Source of the DNA: Geosiphon pyriformis
Taxonomy: Eukaryota > Glomeromycota > Glomeromycetes > Archaeosporales > Geosiphonaceae
Reading direction: 5' to 3'
NCBI GenBank assembly: GCA_016748015.1
Contig: JAAOMT010000648.1
Coordinates: forward strand, 110,659-174,658
Length of the DNA stretch: 64,000 nt
Shown here: piece after piece, positions 59,990 through 64,000 of the stretch
How the letters are laid out: the number at the start of each line of letters is the position of its first letter
How positions within the stretch are numbered: the first letter of the stretch is position 1
Program-made: the position numbers and the translations under genes
Notes under the pieces: generated by a model
The model's input: the letters and a program-made list of their open reading frames with translations, nothing else
Told to the model about the DNA's origin: nothing
Database searches by the model: none

Positions 59990-62900
59990 AGAATTCAAAT
60001 TAATAAATAAATAAAATCCAAATACAATTTAGTATAATACATTAAATTAAGTAATCTAAATTAAGCATAAATTATATATTTATTACATATAACCAGTAAT
60101 TTAAGCCAGTCAAAACAACACTAAGCACTTATATAAACACTAATACTATTATCAATATTAGAAATAAATAAAAACAAAATATATATATTAAAATTTATAT
60201 CTAATATCTCAACAATATTAAGTAATTTAACTATATTTTTTAACAACATATTTGAAAAACCATTAACAAAAAAAACACTGGTCTATTTATTAAAATCAAT
60301 TTTTTTTTCTATAATTATATAATACTTAAAACAAATAAGCCAAATTTTATTTCTGTAAGCCAAAGTCAAATTATATATGAAATTTATAATCTTATCAACT
60401 GCAATCTTAAAATTGTCAAAACCAAAAAGAGACTTTAAAAACCAAGTTCTAAAAACAAAATTTTTACACAAAACAATATATATTATAATATTTAATAAAC
60501 ATAATAATAATAATTAAAACATATAAAATAAAGATTTATATAGGCCAAAAAAAAATTTTTACATAGCAATCTAAGAAACTAACAAAGTATTATAAGCAAT
60601 AAAGTTTGATAAACATAAAAATCAATAATTTAAAAACTTAATATTCTTACAAAAAAAACATAAAACACTATAATAGCATTTATTATACAAATATTTGTAA
60701 ATAGTTATAGATAATTGATAATAAAAAGCTTTTATAAAATAAAAACAAATACTTGTGATAATTTAATTTATGTATCTAGCTATTATGTAAAAACCTGAAT
60801 GCCATATTTGCAAAAAACTGGCTCAATTTACATTTTTAATCAATCTTTGGTCTAAAACAGTAATATTATAATTAGTTTTTTAATAAGTATAATAAATTAT
60901 CTAAAAATTTTACAAACAAAATACTTAATATTTTTAATTATACAATTATTACTAGCTTTTAAAAATCTTTTTTAATTACAGCTAGAAACACTAAATTTGA
61001 AAATAATATAGCACTAGCCAATATATTAACTTTATTATTATTAAAAATACCAAAATAGCTTTAATTTTAAACTAAAACATATGCAAATTTTTCTTATTAA
61101 TTATTCTCATAATATGATAATGTTTTATTTAATAGTGGTTACAGAAATTAGATAATACTAAGACCAGTTTTAACAAATAAGCATTTAAAATTGTTTGATT
61201 ATTTAAAAACATCATAACTAAACAAGATAAAAAAATACACTCTAAAGCTAATACAATAATCTATAATTTAGCCAAAGTAAAATAATATTAAACTAATAAC
61301 TTTAATACTAATACCAAGATCTAAATTATCAAAAAATGTTTTAATACTAGTTTTTATATATATTAAACTTAAAATTTTCAATAATTAACAGTGTAAATAA
61401 AAATACAAAAAAATTAACATTCAATAACTTATTATATAATAAACAAAATTTATTAAAACCCAAAATATTTAAAAACTGAATATTTTTTGTAAAAAAAAAA
61501 GATTGCTAATTTATAAAAGCATTAAAATATATTATTGTCAATGAAAACTATACAAAAACCAAGTTATAAGAATTAAGACATTTCTAGTACTTAAAGTTTT
61601 TTTAGTTAAGGATCTTATTATTTTTACTATATAACTGTTTAACAAAAGCAATATCTAAATATTTAATCAAACAACAAACTTTGAAAAAAACCAAATTACT
61701 AAAAGCTACAGATATTAAAATATTTTTAAAAAACTAAAATTCCAAAAGCAGAGTATTACTTAAAGACAAATTATAATCACAAAAAATTTTGATTATATTA
61801 GCCAAAAAATTATTGACTGAATTAACATAAAAACAAACCAAAAAAAGCAAAAAATAACAAAAAAACCAATTTAATATTTAAAAATTTAAAGATTTATGAT
61901 TAAACAACCAGTTTATAATACTATTTATATTTAAAAAATTGCAAAAAAAAGCCAACTTGTATTTAATCTGTATCTGCTTAAAAGATTTCAAGTTATTTAA
62001 GAATAAGTAATATATTGTATAATTAAAAAAGTTCAATAACAAACTAGCTTTAAACTTTAAACTTTTATAAACCAAAGTGTCTTACTTATTATATATATTA
62101 ACTAAAATAAAACTAAACTAAATTTTATAATTAATAATAGAATATAAAACTGCTAAAACCAAATAAAAAAACTGTTTGTCAATAATAATTTTTTTTAAAA
62201 TTTTGCCTGTAAAAAACCTAATTTTTAAATAAGTTTTGATCAGACTAAATCTTAACAAATTATTTATAAATATAAAAATACTTAAGTATTTATGAACTTT
62301 CCCTTTTTTGGCAATTAAAATAAGCAAACTGCTAATTGTTAAAGAGAAATATTAATTCTATAATTAATAAGAATAGCTATTTTATTATTATTAATTAAAA
62401 TATAATTAATTTTTATTAATAAAAGCACTAATAAAAAATAAAATAATATTTATTTGGGCTTTAACTTGATCAGTTTTAACAACAAACTTAGAATTAATTC
62501 TATAATTATATACATTCTTTTGTTTTTTAACTTTACATAAAAAAAAATTATAAAAAATGTGTTAAAAGAGAAAAAAAAAATTGTTTTGATTCAGTTCATC
62601 ATAAACATAGTAGTTATTTGTTAAGCTAAAATTAGTTATAATTTAATTAACTTAATTATTATAAATACTACCAAAAAACTTAATAAATCTATTATATATA
62701 TATATTTTTTTAGACTATATTTCAAATATTTTCAACTTACAGAATTATATGTCTTACATATCTTTTGCAAAACCAATCAAAGTTTATAATTCTTTTTAAA
62801 AACATTTTTTATTACTAATTTGACTATAAATATAAGAAACTGTATTATTGTATTTTTTAAAACTAAGAAATTATTACTATAAAGGACATTAAACTTATTA

Positions 62901-64000
62901 TATGCCAAAAATATTCTGTTAGATAAGATTTTAAAAAGAGTTTTTTTAGCTGTTTCAATTAAAACAATAGATTATGTGTTTATTAAAATGTTTTTTATTT
63001 ATATAATTTAAAATTTATTAAAACTCAGGCTTTTTTTCAAGATTAAAAGACAAATTTACACACTAAATAAAAATTTATAAAATCTAAAAATATGTTTATT
63101 ATTACTTTATTATAATGTTTTTGCAATTTATTTAAAATATTAAAAAAATCAACTGTTTTTTTATTAGACAAATTTATTATTATATTCAACAATTTATCAG
63201 AATTAATAAGACACATAATATTAAAAAAAGTATCATTAACAATATAAACCAATAAAAAATATTATTAATATTATACCTTAAGTATTTTTTCTAATACTTT
63301 ATGTTTTTTATCTAACTTTTTATAATTACATTTATCTTAAACTTAATTAACTTAAGTTCTAACATTAGTTTCTTATTAATTACTAAATAATTTAATACTA
63401 TTTTATAAAAAAAACATTCCAAGATATTTCAAATTATATAACTTTTATTTATTTTAAAATTTTCTATTTTTTTGTTAATAGCAAACTTAATACATATTTT
63501 TTTAGCATATTAGAATTTTACTATTTTTAAAACTCAATAAAATTTTTTAATCTTTAATAAAACAAATTAAATAACATTAAAACAAGTATTTGAATTAATA
63601 AATACTACTATTTCAAAAGCATTGTTAATATTAGAAAAAACCAAAACTTTAAAAATAAATTAAATATATTACTTAAAGCTAAACAAAAAACTTTAACCAA
63701 CTTAGAGACCAAAGTTTTTAATTTGTAAAAACAAAATAAAAATTTGGTAAAACATTATTATAGTCTTTAAACTAAAACTTAAAAAATATCTTATTTGTTA
63801 AAAAACAAACTATTTTACAAACAATATCTTATATTATATATATATTTAAGAATTTTTTTGCAACAATAAAACTATTAATATATATAATAATAGTATTGAG
63901 TATCAAAATTTTAAACAATTTTTACTTTACTTTATTAATATTCTTTATATTAAATTTCTATCAATTTTTATTGGCCTGCACATAAAAGTTTTTAAAACTG
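59990..64000 (-). mobile_element. LINE copy 5, strongly decayed, runs off the right edge
   Basis: 3' end near 60005-60050. Recognisable pieces: 61878-62075 (YLFLNNLKSFKQIQIKYKLA, copy 2: HHLLYGLKSFEQVQLEYKMA), 62118-62327 (IAKKGKVHKYLSIF, copy 2: IAKKGEVYRYLGIF) and 63043-63252 (VNDTFFNIMCLINSDKLL, copy 2: VQDCAFSGVMVVVGLNELL). Spacing is like copy 2, so the copy probably continues past 64000. The DNA is almost pure A/T. Confidence 0.75.

Overview
The window looks like nuclear DNA of a fungus, most probably an arbuscular mycorrhizal fungus (Glomeromycotina). This is inferred from four things: very AT-rich intergenic DNA, heavy loads of one LINE family and of Ty3-like LTR elements, short-intron host genes, and islands of normal-looking genes between repeat-rich stretches. 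No search could be run, so the taxonomic call is inference.

Layout. 1-9001: the 5' two thirds of a minus-strand Ty3-like retrotransposon (element A), running off the left edge and carrying its own solo-LTR insertion (4812-5794). 9002-13265: a plus-strand LINE cut by element A. 13917-32676: a three-level nest. A solo LTR is split by minus-strand Ty3-like element C (14386-32210), and element C is itself split by complete plus-strand element B (18707-28820). Four-bp target duplications mark each level. 33418-40320: a nearly full-length minus-strand LINE with RRM/zinc-knuckle ORF1 and EN-RT-RNase H ORF2. 40321-46980: AT-rich desert with decayed LINE fragments in both orientations. 46983-55331: the host gene island. 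It holds PRMT1 (8 exons, 342 aa, minus), a CpG-rich stretch with small unrecognised ORFs, ribosomal protein eL33 (5 exons, 107 aa, minus), a divergent F-box-type gene (2 exons, 196 aa, plus) and an uncharacterised Ser/Pro/Asn-rich protein (2 exons, 474 aa, minus). 55332-64000: AT-rich DNA with more decayed minus-strand LINE copies, the last apparently running off the right edge.

Most notable: elements A and B have an extended Ty3-like gag-pol with a cysteine-rich region and a five-motif dUTPase between protease and reverse transcriptase. Elements B and C also carry about 250 residues of unrecognised protein after the integrase. Their LTRs contain family-specific 40-bp palindromic or 12-bp tandem arrays. 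Nearly all decay is by nonsense codons and Asp-to-Asn changes that fit C-to-T/G-to-A mutation. The gag-pol frame of B stays in register for about 8.4 kb despite dozens of stops, which points to a deamination- or RIP-like process rather than random indel decay. The four multi-exon host genes are intact, and their exons were resolved by matching splice sites to reading frame.
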